DNA from: Variovorax sp. Sphag1AA
GTDB lineage: Bacteria; Pseudomonadota; Gammaproteobacteria; Burkholderiales; Burkholderiaceae_C
Assembly: GCF_014192575.1 (NCBI RefSeq)
Contig: NZ_JACHYC010000005.1
Coordinates: forward strand, 1 to 64,000
Direction: 5' to 3'
DNA: 64,000 bases
Below the pieces are notes generated by a model. It was given only the letters and a program-made list of their open reading frames with translations. It did not search any database and was not told where the DNA came from. Both the position numbers and the translations under genes were made by a program. This document shows, piece by piece, positions 24,959-33,692 of the stretch. Position 1 is the stretch's first letter. Every line of letters begins with the position of its first letter.

Positions 24959-26230
24959 CTACTTCCGATTCCAGACCGCGGCAAAGAAGCCATCAGTCGC
25001 ATGGCGATGGGGCCACAAGCGAAGGAAGCGCTTCCCAACCTCGCCGCCCGAGCACAGGCTTTCGGCGCCGTCGACCTTGAGACCATTCAGCAATTCGGCC
25101 GCATCGACCGGCTCGAAATCCGGGTTCGCGGCGCCAAAGGCTTCGGCGATCGCCTCGTTCTCCTCGGGCAGGACGCTGCAGGTCGCGTAGATGAGACGCC
25201 CTCCCGATTTCACGAGCCGCGAGGCACTCTGAAGAATCGCGGCTTGCTTCGCGGTGAGCTCCTGGACCGACTGCGCCGACTGGCGCCACTTCAGGTCGGG
25301 ATTGCGCCGAAGGGTGCCGAGCCCCGAACAGGGCGCGTCGACCAGCACCCGATCGATCTTGCCCGCCAGCCGCTTGATGCGGTCGTCGCGCTCGTGCGCG
25401 ATGGCGGCCGGATGGACGTTCGACAGCTTGCTACGCGCCAGGCGCGGCTTGAGCGCATCCAGACGATGCGCCGAGGTATCGAACGCATAGAGCCTGCCGG
25501 TGTTTCGCATGGTCGCGCCAATGGCAAGCGTCTTCCCGCCGGCGCCGGCGCAGAAATCGACCACCATCTCGCCGCGTTTCGCTTCGAGGAGCAGCGCGAG
25601 CAATTGCGATCCCTCGTCCTGGACCTCTACCGCGCCACGGGCAAAGGCATCGAGCTTCGTGAGCGCCGGTTTGCCCTCTATCCGAAGCCCCCAGGGCGAA
25701 TACGGCGTCGGTGTCGACTTGATGCCGGCAAGGCCCAACTCGTTTTGTACATCGGCCCGCTTGTCCGTGAGCGCATTGACCCGGAGGTCCAGCGGCGCCG
25801 GCTGCTGCAGGTTCTCCGCCAGTGCCCAGAACTCGTCACCCAACTGCGCCTTGAGAGGCTCGACGAGCCATTCCGGCAGGTTGTGCTTGTGGCGCTCGAG
25901 CAGTTCGTCTGGCTTGACCGAATCGCAGTTGTCGAGCCAGCGCCTTTCGGTCTCGTTCAACGCGCTCTTGAGGAACTCCCTTTGGCCGTGGAAGCCGAGG
26001 ATGGCCATCCGGCGCTCTTTCGGACCGGTACCCGAGCGCGCCAGGTGCTCGAACAGCAGCTTCTTGCGCAGGACGGTATAGACCGTCTCGGCCAGCGTCG
26101 CGCGCTCACGCGGGCCCAGCTCGCGGTGTTCGCGGAAGAAGCGGGAGACGACCTGATCGGCCGGATGATCGAATTTCAGGACGAGGCCGACCAGGTCGGA
26201 AGTGGCCTCAAGCAGGGCTTTGGGATGCAT
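24959..26230 (-). CDS. 16S rRNA (cytosine-967-C5)-methyltransferase RsmB-like
   Basis: A 423-residue RsmB/NOP-family RNA m5C methyltransferase. The N-terminal NusB-like region covers about residues 1-130. The SAM-binding VVDFCAGAGGKTLAI starts near 240. The two catalytic cysteines are in DAPCSGLGTLRRNPDLKW and YATCSVLPEENE. It could be RsmB or a closely related RsmF/NOP paralogue; the N-terminal region and length favour RsmB. No def-fmt-rsmB context is present, although purN, a formyltransferase, lies 2 kb upstream with two genes between. The ATG at MHPKALLEA is isolated. Confidence 0.85.
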   Translation of the reverse strand: MHPKALLEATSDLVGLVLKFDHPADQVVSRFFREHRELGPRERATLAETVYTVLRKKLLFEHLARSGTGPKERRMAILGFHGQREFLKSALNETERRWLDNCDSVKPDELLERHKHNLPEWLVEPLKAQLGDEFWALAENLQQPAPLDLRVNALTDKRADVQNELGLAGIKSTPTPYSPWGLRIEGKPALTKLDAFARGAVEVQDEGSQLLALLLEAKRGEMVVDFCAGAGGKTLAIGATMRNTGRLYAFDTSAHRLDALKPRLARSKLSNVHPAAIAHERDDRIKRLAGKIDRVLVDAPCSGLGTLRRNPDLKWRQSAQSVQELTAKQAAILQSASRLVKSGGRLIYATCSVLPEENEAIAEAFGAANPDFEPVDAAELLNGLKVDGAESLCSGGEVGKRFLRLWPHRHATDGFFAAVWNRK

Positions 26231-26258
26231 CCCCCGATTGTCTCAGCCACCATCGGCC

Positions 26259-28118
26259 TCAGTTTGAGGAGCGCGTCCAGATCGCTCCAAAAGCATGCCT
26301 CTCGATCTCGGCGAGCGTGGGCGAATGCCCCGCCCACAAGACCAGGGCCGCGCCGGGCAGCGAAAGCGTCTGTTCGAGTTCACGGCAAAGGCTCCAACGC
26401 TCGTCGTCGGTGAGCCCCGGCAGTTCAAGGAACACGATGTAAGCCCGCCGCCACGGAAATTCCCGAAGGTTCTTGCGTACCACCCATGCGCGAGCGACCG
26501 CGCTCGCGCGCACGAGATCCGATCGCAGCTCGCCGAGCTCAAAGTCGCTCAGGTCATGGCGTGCGATCTGGGTGAAGGACGGGGTCGCCGTCATTTCTTC
26601 CCAGGCCCGTTGCTCGGCGGCCTCTGCCGTCTTCGCCCGCTCGCGCCAGAGCTTGAGAGCGCGCTCGTCGTGCGCCCCCGCATCGGGGTCCTCGAGTATC
26701 GAAACGGCGGTCTTGGCGGCCCACCACTGGCTGGCGTTGCTGGACTCGTGCAGGCGCTCGAGCATGGCGAGACGCGGCGCACGGTCGCGCGCGGGCAGCA
26801 CCTGCGCTAGGCCGCGCAAGGCACCGGGGTGATTCGGCGTGATTTCGAGCGCCCGCTCATACAGCGCGCGAACTTCGGCTTTGGTATCGAGTCGCCGGGC
26901 GCAATCAGCCCATTCGACCATTTCCTCGGCGTTGTTGCGGCCAGCACTCGCAGTCAGCGCTGCCACACGCTCCCGCACGCGCACCAGGTAGGCGTGATGC
27001 TGCTTCCAGTCGCTTGCATGACCGCTGCACCATTCGGCGTCGAAATGCGCGATCCACTTGGGCGCATCGTCGAGGAGCGCCAGCGCCGATTTGGACGACC
27101 ACGAAGGCACGACGGATTTCTCGTCCAACGCTTCCAGCCGGTCGCGCAAGACGGGGTGGGTGTCGTCGACGTCGCTGATGCTGCGCAGCGCGCCGCGCAA
27201 TGCCGACCGAGCAAACTCCTCGTCGATCGGAGCACAAAACTTCGGCGCCAGGGAAGAAAACGGCCCCACCGGCACCGGCTCATCGATCGCACGGGCCCAG
27301 TGGCCGGGCCAGAACCGGTCCGCATACCAGTCGCTCTTGATCGAAATTTCCTTGAGCGCTGCGGCCACCACGCGCGTCCCGAGCAGGCGCGCTGCAACGC
27401 GGTCGGCCTCGTATTCGTCCTGCCGCGCCAATGCAAAGGTCTTTGCAGCGAAGCGCGGGAAATACCAGCGGAAGAACGCCTGCGACGCAAAAGCCATCAG
27501 GCCCTCGTCACGCTGGAAGTTGGCATCGAGCTTGAGCCACGAAAGGCGCGTCCGGTAAATCCAGGCGCTCAACTTTCCATGGTTGCCTCGCAAATGGCCG
27601 TACTCGTGCGCCAGCACGGACACCAGGCGGCGGCGGTCCAACGCCATGAGGAGCGGCAGCCCCACGTTGAGATAGTTGATCGCCCCTCCGAACAGGCCGT
27701 AGCGCGGCAGCTGGCGGATGCTGGCGTTGAAATCGCTGTCGAGATAAACGCGATGAACCGGAGGACCATCGATCCGCTGGCGGATGCGGTCGAGCGTTTC
27801 GAAAAGACCGGGCGCGTCCTCGCGCCGCAATTCCACGCCTTCCGGCTCTTCCAGCCGGACCCACAGCGCGCGCAGGGTGGCCCACAGCAGGCCGAGCGCA
27901 AAAAGGACCAGCCATCCGCGCGTGAAGGTGAAGCGCCCCCCCTGCCCCAACCCGCCGATGACCCAGGCGATGATGCCGACCGCGAGCGCCAGGCAGGCGA
28001 TAACCCACAGGTATCCGAGGGCGGCGAAAAAGGCGACGCCTCGCCGGTAACCGAGGCTGTCGTCGGCGCTGGCATGCTCGCTCAGCCGCACCAGATGTAC
28101 AAAATCCGCCCGATTCAT
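26259..28118 (-). CDS. Large M48-family membrane metalloprotease
   Basis: A 619-residue protein. Two membrane helices lie at about residues 28-55 and 66-86. The zinc motif HEYGH is at 171-175, with a likely third ligand in DEYEADRVAARLLG (about 237). From about 330 onward the protein is soluble and helical, with TPR-like arrangements (RALYERALEITPNHPGALRGLAQ). It resembles HtpX/Ste24-type proteases but is far longer than HtpX. It may act in membrane-protein quality control. Located 28 bases upstream of rsmB in the same direction. Confidence 0.85.
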   Translation of the reverse strand: MNRADFVHLVRLSEHASADDSLGYRRGVAFFAALGYLWVIACLALAVGIIAWVIGGLGQGGRFTFTRGWLVLFALGLLWATLRALWVRLEEPEGVELRREDAPGLFETLDRIRQRIDGPPVHRVYLDSDFNASIRQLPRYGLFGGAINYLNVGLPLLMALDRRRLVSVLAHEYGHLRGNHGKLSAWIYRTRLSWLKLDANFQRDEGLMAFASQAFFRWYFPRFAAKTFALARQDEYEADRVAARLLGTRVVAAALKEISIKSDWYADRFWPGHWARAIDEPVPVGPFSSLAPKFCAPIDEEFARSALRGALRSISDVDDTHPVLRDRLEALDEKSVVPSWSSKSALALLDDAPKWIAHFDAEWCSGHASDWKQHHAYLVRVRERVAALTASAGRNNAEEMVEWADCARRLDTKAEVRALYERALEITPNHPGALRGLAQVLPARDRAPRLAMLERLHESSNASQWWAAKTAVSILEDPDAGAHDERALKLWRERAKTAEAAEQRAWEEMTATPSFTQIARHDLSDFELGELRSDLVRASAVARAWVVRKNLREFPWRRAYIVFLELPGLTDDERWSLCRELEQTLSLPGAALVLWAGHSPTLAEIERHAFGAIWTRSSN

Positions 28119-28153
28119 CCTGACCTTTCAGCCCTTCGAAGGAGTGCCCCCGC

Positions 28154-28390
28154 TTGTCAGACGCCAGCCTTCCCCCATTGCTCGAAACCCCACCCGGTCG
28201 CTACCGCCACTACAAGGGCGGCGAATACGAAGTGCTCGGCACAGTCCGCCACAGCGAGACGCTGGAGTCGATGACGCTGTACCGCGCCCTATACGGCGAA
28301 GGCGGACTCTGGGTTCGCCCGGCCGCCATGTTCGGCGAGACCGTGGACGTGGACGGAGTGAGCCTCCAACGCTTCGTCAGGATCGACTAG
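28154..28390 (+). CDS. DUF1653 domain protein
   Basis: A 78-residue protein with the DUF1653 pattern: GRYRHYKGGEYEVLGTVRHSETLE and the ending WVRPAAMFGETVDV...RFVRID. The family is small and of unknown function. The start is a TTG with GAAGGAG about 10 bases upstream; no ATG is available. It is divergent from the M48 gene. Confidence 0.85.
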   Translation: MSDASLPPLLETPPGRYRHYKGGEYEVLGTVRHSETLESMTLYRALYGEGGLWVRPAAMFGETVDVDGVSLQRFVRID

Positions 28391-28445
28391 ACGAGAAGCA
28401 GGCAACGACCTCCTCCACCCACGCGCGCGCCAGGAGGGGATTGTG

Positions 28446-29036
28446 TCAGTTTGTTTCGATGCGCTGGAGCCACTCAGATATCGCCCTAGGGTAAACCCTG
28501 TGTTCTTGAGCCAACACCCGCGCGGCCAAGTCGTCCGGAGTGTCATCGGGCAATACAGGCACCGCAGCTTGCGCAAGGATCGGCCCGTGATCGAGTTCGG
28601 TGGTCACTTCATGCACCGTCACGCCGGCCACCCGGCAACCCGCCTCGATCGCACGCCGGTGCGTGTTCAGCCCCGGAAAGGCGGGCAACAACGACGGATG
28701 GATGTTGATGAGCCTGCCGGCGTAGCGCGTCACGAACCATGGTGTCAGGATTCGCATGAATCCCGCAAGAACCACGAGCGCCGGCGTGTGAGCATCGACC
28801 TCCCTGGCCAAGGCAGCGTCGAATTCCTCGCGACCTGCGAAATCCTTGTGCGGAACCACGGCCGTCGAAATACTGTGCGCCCGGGCAATCGCGAGCCCGC
28901 CCGCATCGACCTTGTTGCTGATGACCGCGGCGACCCGCGCATCGAGGCGAGCCGCCCAGCGCTCGCTCTCGGCGGTCTTGACGATCGCTTCCATGTTGGA
29001 GCCGCCGCCGGAAATCAGGATCACAATGTTCTTCAT
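28446..29036 (-). CDS. purN: Phosphoribosylglycinamide formyltransferase PurN
   Basis: Transfers formyl from 10-formyl-THF to GAR in purine synthesis. The 196-residue protein starts MKNIVILISGGGSNMEAI (phosphoribosyl-binding). The active-site Asn/His are in INIHPSLLPAFPGLNTH, and the catalytic Asp is in ELDHGPILAQ. Length matches E. coli PurN (212) slightly shortened. It is divergent from the acyl-CoA dehydrogenase operon. Confidence 0.95.
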   Translation of the reverse strand: MKNIVILISGGGSNMEAIVKTAESERWAARLDARVAAVISNKVDAGGLAIARAHSISTAVVPHKDFAGREEFDAALAREVDAHTPALVVLAGFMRILTPWFVTRYAGRLINIHPSLLPAFPGLNTHRRAIEAGCRVAGVTVHEVTTELDHGPILAQAAVPVLPDDTPDDLAARVLAQEHRVYPRAISEWLQRIETN

Positions 29037-29101
29037 GGGACGCGGGATTATCTGTGCTCGCTCGGGCCGCCCCGACTTGTCGCGGCGCGGACACCCCGAA
29101 C

Positions 29102-29117
29102 TAGCACGACCGTGCTA
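29102..29117. promoter_or_regulatory. Palindromic operator upstream of the acyl-CoA dehydrogenase pair
   Basis: TAGCACG-AC-CGTGCTA is a perfect inverted repeat 62 bases before the first acyl-CoA dehydrogenase ATG. Its size and symmetry fit a TetR-type site, a class that commonly controls fatty-acid degradation genes. It lies between that gene and divergent purN. No regulator gene is adjacent. Confidence 0.55.
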
Positions 29118-29179
29118 AAACCGCCGATTCCGGAGACGCGCCGCCTTTCGCGGCGTTCGATCAACACAGAGAGGCACGC

Positions 29180-30361
29180 ATGGATTTGAGCTTCACACCC
29201 GAAGAACAGAAGTTCCGCGAAGATATTCGCGCCTGGGTCAAAGAAAACCTCCCCGCCGAGATTTCGCACAAGGTGCACAACGCCCTCGAACTCACGCGCG
29301 ACGATTTGCAGCGATGGGCCAAGATCCTGGGCAAGAAGGGCTGGCTGGGCTATGGCTGGCCCAAGGAATTCGGCGGCCCCGGCTGGACTGCGGTCGAAAA
29401 GCATCTCTTCGAGGAAGAAGCCGCTCTCGCAGGCGCGCCCCGCATCATTCCTTTCGGCCCGGTGATGGTCGCCCCGGTCATCATGGCCTACGGCAACGCC
29501 GAGCAGCACAAGCGCTTCCTCCCCGGCATCGCGAGCGGCGAAGTCTGGTGGAGCCAGGGCTACAGCGAGCCGGGTTCGGGCTCCGACCTGGCATCCGTCA
29601 AGACGAAGGCCGAGCGCAAGGGCGACAAGTACATCGTCAACGGCCAGAAGACCTGGACGACCCTCGGCCAATACGGCGAATGGATCTTCTGCCTGGTGCG
29701 CACCAGCAACGAAGGCAAGCCGCAGACCGGCATCAGTTTCCTGCTGGTCGACATGAAGTCGCCCGGTGTCACGGTGCGGCCGATCAAGCTGCTCGACGGC
29801 GGCCACGAGGTCAACGAAGTCTTCTTCGACAACGTCGAGGTGCCCGCTGAGAACCTCATCGGCGAAGAGAACAAGGGCTGGACCTACGCCAAGCACCTGC
29901 TCTCTCACGAGCGCACCAACATCGCGGACGTGAACCGCGCCAAGCGCGAGCTGGAGCGCCTCAAGCGCATCGCGAAGAGCGAAGGCGTCTGGGAAGACCA
30001 GCGCTTCCGCGACGAAATCGCCAAGCTTGAAGTCGACGTGGTCGCGCTCGAAATGCTGGTGCTGCGCGTCCTCTCGGCCGCGACCTCGGGCAAGAACTCG
30101 CTCGACATCGCCGGCCTGCTCAAGATCAAGGGCAGCGAGATCCAGCAACGCTATTCCGAACTGATGATGCTGGCCGGTGGCCCTTACTCGCTGCCACTGG
30201 TGCGCGAAGCCATGGAAGCCGGCTGGCAGGGCGACTTCCCTGGCGGTCATCCGCAGCTTGCACCGCTTTCGTCGACCTACTTCAACATGCGCAAGACCAC
30301 CATCTACGGTGGCAGCAATGAAGTGCAACGCAACATCGTCGCGCAGACGGTCTTGGGCTGA
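29180..30361 (+). CDS. Acyl-CoA dehydrogenase, larger partner
   Basis: A 393-residue FAD flavoenzyme that oxidises an acyl-CoA to the 2-enoyl-CoA. The N-terminal helical domain covers residues 1-120. The middle beta domain holds WSQGYSEPGSGSDLASVKT and NGQKTWTTLGQ. The C-terminal helical domain ends in TTIYGGSNEVQRNIVAQ. The canonical MCAD glutamate position (YEGT) reads YGGS here, as in a subgroup whose base lies elsewhere or is shared with a partner. The next gene, 24 bases downstream, is a second dehydrogenase. Substrate chain is unknown. Confidence 0.92.
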   Translation: MDLSFTPEEQKFREDIRAWVKENLPAEISHKVHNALELTRDDLQRWAKILGKKGWLGYGWPKEFGGPGWTAVEKHLFEEEAALAGAPRIIPFGPVMVAPVIMAYGNAEQHKRFLPGIASGEVWWSQGYSEPGSGSDLASVKTKAERKGDKYIVNGQKTWTTLGQYGEWIFCLVRTSNEGKPQTGISFLLVDMKSPGVTVRPIKLLDGGHEVNEVFFDNVEVPAENLIGEENKGWTYAKHLLSHERTNIADVNRAKRELERLKRIAKSEGVWEDQRFRDEIAKLEVDVVALEMLVLRVLSAATSGKNSLDIAGLLKIKGSEIQQRYSELMMLAGGPYSLPLVREAMEAGWQGDFPGGHPQLAPLSSTYFNMRKTTIYGGSNEVQRNIVAQTVLG

Positions 30362-30385
30362 ACGCGGACTCACAAGGATCAAGCA

Positions 30386-31501
30386 ATGGACTTCAATTTC
30401 AGCGACGACCAGCAACAGCTTCGCGACGCGGTCGCCAAGTGGGTCGAAAAGGGCTACGGCTTCGAACGTCGGCGGGCCACCGAAGCGGCCGGCGGCTTCT
30501 CGCGCGAGGCATGGGACGAACTGGCCGAACTCGGTCTGGGCGGCCTCTACATCCCCGAAGATGAAGGTGGCCTGGGCATGGGCCCCGTCGAAGGCATGGT
30601 CGTGATGGAAGAGCTCGGCCGCGGCATCGTGCTGGAGCCGCTCTCGCAATCCTTCATCGCAGGCGCTGTACTCGCAGCCCACGCCGATGAAGACACCAAG
30701 GACAACTGGCTGCCGCGCATCGCAGGCGGACAGGCGCTGGTGGTACTTGCCTACCAAGAGCGCAAGGCGCGCTACCGGCTCGACGTCTGCGAGGCCAGGG
30801 CCGCAAAGGCCGGCAACGGCTGGACCGTCAGCGGCACCAAGAGTCTGGTGCCCGCCGGGGACGAAGCGGACGCCTTCATCGTGCCGGCGCAAGTCGACGG
30901 CAAGATCGCCCTCTTCCTGGTCGAGCGCTCGGCCGACGGCGTCGCCGCTCGCGGCTACGGCACGCAGGATGGTAGCCGCGCCGCCGAAGTCGTCTTCGAC
31001 AAGGCCGCGGCCACCCTCATCACGCAGGACGGCCTTCCCGAGCTCGAACGCGCGGTGGACATCGGCATCGCCGCCACTTGCGCCGAAGCGGTCGGCGTGA
31101 TGGACAAGACGCTCGAGATCACCGTCGAATACATGAACACGCGCAAGCAGTTCGGCGTGGCGATCGCCACCTTCCAGGCCCTTCGCCATCGCGTGGCCGA
31201 CATGAAGATGCAGCTCGAACTCGCCCGTTCGATGAGCTACTACGCCACGCTGAAGCTCAACGCACCCGCCGCCGAGCGCCGCCAGGCGCTGGCACGCGCC
31301 AAGTACCAGCTGGGCAATTCGATGCGCTTCGTCAGCCAGCAGTCCGTGCAGTTGCATGGCGGCATCGGCGTGACAGACGAATACATCGGGAGCCACTACT
31401 TCAAGAAGCTCACGCAACTCGAGATGACCTTCGGCGACAGCCTGCATCATCTGGGTGAAGTGTCGGCGCGCATGCAAGACCACGCAGGCGTCTTCGCCTG
31501 A
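30386..31501 (+). CDS. Acyl-CoA dehydrogenase, smaller partner
   Basis: A 371-residue acyl-CoA dehydrogenase-fold protein. The N-terminal domain begins MDFNFSDDQQQLRDAVAKWV. The middle domain is divergent and lacks the clear YSEP/GSD motif of its neighbour (it reads AYQERKARYRLDVCEARAA). The C-terminal domain contains MQLELARSMSYY and QLHGGIGVTDEYIG. The paired lengths (393 and 371) and adjacency match known alpha2-beta2 heterotetrameric dehydrogenases. A perfect 13-bp terminator follows. Confidence 0.9.
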   Translation: MDFNFSDDQQQLRDAVAKWVEKGYGFERRRATEAAGGFSREAWDELAELGLGGLYIPEDEGGLGMGPVEGMVVMEELGRGIVLEPLSQSFIAGAVLAAHADEDTKDNWLPRIAGGQALVVLAYQERKARYRLDVCEARAAKAGNGWTVSGTKSLVPAGDEADAFIVPAQVDGKIALFLVERSADGVAARGYGTQDGSRAAEVVFDKAAATLITQDGLPELERAVDIGIAATCAEAVGVMDKTLEITVEYMNTRKQFGVAIATFQALRHRVADMKMQLELARSMSYYATLKLNAPAAERRQALARAKYQLGNSMRFVSQQSVQLHGGIGVTDEYIGSHYFKKLTQLEMTFGDSLHHLGEVSARMQDHAGVFA

Positions 31502-31534
31502 CAACCCGAACCCCTGCCGATCGCGACAGCATGC

Positions 31535-31565
31535 AACGCCCGCCAGCCCCAAGCTGGCGGGCGTT
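31535..31565 (+). terminator. Terminator of the acyl-CoA dehydrogenase operon
   Basis: AACGCCCGCCAGC (31535-31547) pairs perfectly with GCTGGCGGGCGTT (31553-31565) around CCCAA, followed by TTCTTT. It lies 33 bases past the second dehydrogenase stop and just before the next gene. Confidence 0.92.
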
Positions 31566-31586
31566 TTCTTTGGAAAGTCATTCAAC

Positions 31587-32966
31587 ATGCACACTCGCCG
31601 CCAACTGCTACTTCTGGGTTTCTCGACGACCATGCTCGCCGCCTGCACCACGCTGCCCTCCAGCAGCGAGCGTCCCCCCATCGTCTTCGTACACGGCAAC
31701 GGCGATTCGGCCGCGCTGTGGCAGACGACGATCTGGCGCTTCGAATCCAATGGCTGGCCGCGCGACCGGCTCTTCGCGCTCGACCAGCCCTTTCCGCTGG
31801 CGCGTGACGACGACACCGTGGCGCAGCCCGGCCGAAGTTCCACCGCGGAGTCGATGGCCTTCCTGAAAGCGGAAGTGGAGCGCATGCTGAAGACGACCGG
31901 TGCGACGCAGGTGGTGCTGATCGGCAACTCGCGCGGCGGCAACGCGATCCGGAACTACATCCAGAACGGCGGAGGTGACCGTGTCGTGAGCCATGTCGTG
32001 CTCGGCGGCAATCCGGCGCACGGGATCTGGTCGATCAAGGGGCGGCAGGAGCGCAGTGAGTTCTCGGGGCTGAGCCCCTTCCTCCAGCAGCTCAATGCGC
32101 CGAAGAACGGGAATGGCGATGAAGTACCGTCCGGCGTGAAGTGGCTGACCCTGCGCTCCGACAAGAACGACAAGTACGCACAGCCCGACGGCATCTGGAT
32201 CGGCATCAAGGGAACGCCCACCAACGTCGGCTTCGACGGCCCAGCACTCAAAGGCGCGACCAACGTGGTGCTGCCGCGCGTGGACCATCGGGAAACCTCG
32301 TTCTCGCCGGCCGCTTTCGACGCGACCTGGCGCTTTCTCACTGGCGAAGCGCCGCGCACGCTCAAGGTCGAGCCTGAAGCGCAGGTCACGCTGTCCGGCC
32401 GCGTCACCGGCCTTGGCCTCGATCCGGTGAAGCCGGACAGTGGCGCATTCAGCAACAACCTGCCCTTGGTTGGCGCTCGACTCGAAATCTTTGCCATCGA
32501 CGCCTCCACCGGCGCGCGGAGCGGGCCTGCGGTCTGGCAGCAGACCATTTCTCAGGACGGCCGCTGGGGACCATTTCAAGGCCGGCCCGACACACGCTAC
32601 GAATTCGTGCTGAGCGCGCCGGGCTACGCGACGACGCACATCTATCGCAGTCCGTTCCCCCGTTCTAGCAACGTGGTCCATCTGCGGCCGGAGCGCATCG
32701 CCGACACCGATCGCGATGCCAAGGCGCTGGTGACGTTCACGCGCCCGCGCGGCTACTTCGATGTGGAGCGCGACAGCTTGCGTTTCGACGGGCAAACCTT
32801 GCCACCTGGCGTACCGCCGACGGGTTCGGGGGTTTCGAGCTCGAAGATCAAGCTCGCCAGCGACGACGCCCGCACGGTTGAAGCCGAATTCAACGGGGAG
32901 AAGCTGGTCGGCCAGACATGGCCTGCGTCGCGCGGCGAAGTCAGCGTGCTCGAACTGACTTATTGA
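31587..32966 (+). CDS. Exported lipoprotein alpha/beta hydrolase (esterase/lipase-like)
   Basis: A 459-residue exported hydrolase. The N-terminus MHTRRQLLLLGFSTTMLAAC has a lipobox ending in Cys20 and a twin-arginine look. The hydrolase domain begins IVFVHGNGDSAALWQ, and the nucleophile Ser115 lies in GNSRGGN. The catalytic His is plausibly in PRVDHRET (about 236). From about 265 a beta-rich region resembling a carboxypeptidase-regulatory-like fold follows (GRVTGLGL...GAFSNNLPLVGARLEIF). Substrate is unknown; polymer or ester hydrolysis outside the cytoplasm is likely. The start follows the terminator; a longer frame overlaps the dehydrogenase and is rejected. Confidence 0.82.
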   Translation: MHTRRQLLLLGFSTTMLAACTTLPSSSERPPIVFVHGNGDSAALWQTTIWRFESNGWPRDRLFALDQPFPLARDDDTVAQPGRSSTAESMAFLKAEVERMLKTTGATQVVLIGNSRGGNAIRNYIQNGGGDRVVSHVVLGGNPAHGIWSIKGRQERSEFSGLSPFLQQLNAPKNGNGDEVPSGVKWLTLRSDKNDKYAQPDGIWIGIKGTPTNVGFDGPALKGATNVVLPRVDHRETSFSPAAFDATWRFLTGEAPRTLKVEPEAQVTLSGRVTGLGLDPVKPDSGAFSNNLPLVGARLEIFAIDASTGARSGPAVWQQTISQDGRWGPFQGRPDTRYEFVLSAPGYATTHIYRSPFPRSSNVVHLRPERIADTDRDAKALVTFTRPRGYFDVERDSLRFDGQTLPPGVPPTGSGVSSSKIKLASDDARTVEAEFNGEKLVGQTWPASRGEVSVLELTY

Positions 32967-32972
32967 GCGTCG

Positions 32973-33530
32973 TTAGCCGTGCAGTCTGGAGGTCTGCGGC
33001 AGATGCGCCATCAGGAACTCCATCTGGTCGGCCAGAATGCGGCGATTGCGCAGGATGAAGTCTTCCCACAGGCTCGGAACGTAAGGCGTGTACAGAAGCG
33101 CCATGCCGGCTTGCTCCGGCGTGCGGCTGCTCTTGCGGTGATTGCAAGGCCGGCAAGCGGTCACGACGTTCATCCAGGTGTCGATGCCGTTCTGCGCAAA
33201 CGGGATGATGTGCTCGCGGGTCAGCTCTTCCTCATGGAAGTGGCCGCCGCAATAGGCGCAGACATTCCGGTCCCGGGCAAACAGTTTGGCATTGGTGAGC
33301 CCCGGCCGCTGCATGAAGGGATTGATGCGCGGCACGCCCTTGGTGCCGATGATGCTGTTGACCGCAATTTGCGACTGCTGGCCTGTGATCGCGTTGTGTC
33401 CGCCCCTGAACACCGCCACCTGAGCGCCCACCTCCCACCGAACCTCGTCGGAGGCATAGTGGATCACCGCCTGTTCAAGCGAAATCCACGATTGGGGCAG
33501 CCCTTGGGCCGACAGCTTCAAGACCTTCAC
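32973..33530 (-). CDS. HNH endonuclease domain protein
   Basis: A 185-residue protein with an HNH nuclease fold: CAYCGG, then LTREHIIPFAQNG, NVVTACRPCNHRKSS, giving two CxxC pairs and the metal-binding His/Asn. The family N-terminus KVLKLSAQGLPQSWISLEQAVIHY is well placed by a GTG start six bases after GGAG. The in-frame extension further upstream lacks family similarity. Solitary HNH proteins of this kind are widespread in betaproteobacteria; no restriction or toxin partner is nearby. Convergent with the hydrolase gene, divergent from ribF. Confidence 0.85.
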   Translation of the reverse strand: MKVLKLSAQGLPQSWISLEQAVIHYASDEVRWEVGAQVAVFRGGHNAITGQQSQIAVNSIIGTKGVPRINPFMQRPGLTNAKLFARDRNVCAYCGGHFHEEELTREHIIPFAQNGIDTWMNVVTACRPCNHRKSSRTPEQAGMALLYTPYVPSLWEDFILRNRRILADQMEFLMAHLPQTSRLHG

Positions 33531-33598
33531 CACACGCTCCTCATTCGAAGGAAACACGGAAAGACCAAGACATGTCGCCCGCCGGAACGGCTTGCGCA

Positions 33599-33633
33599 TG
33601 ACGCAGTGCGTCACAATATACCGGCTTTGTGAC
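33599..33633. promoter_or_regulatory. Overlapping inverted repeats between the HNH gene and ribF
   Basis: TGACGCA-G-TGCGTCA (33599-33613) is a perfect 15-base palindrome. It overlaps a second perfect repeat, GTCACAA (33610-33616) with TTGTGAC (33627-33633), spaced by ten bases. Both lie in the 160-base divergent region. The first resembles the TGACGC-A-GCGTCA palindrome before trxB. Candidate operators; the binding protein is unknown. Confidence 0.45.
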
Positions 33634-33692
33634 AAAACGCGCTGTTGTGCCCATTCTGCGGGCTCGAAGTGCTATCAAAAAGATACCGACCG

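Noticed and set aside
29048..31942. 964-codon minus-strand frame across both acyl-CoA dehydrogenases
   Set aside because: A shadow created by high third-position GC in real genes; no family signature.
33531..33635. 35-residue N-terminal extension of the HNH protein
   Set aside because: The GTG at 33530 has GGAG six bases upstream and fits the family start; the extension overlaps the operator-like repeats.
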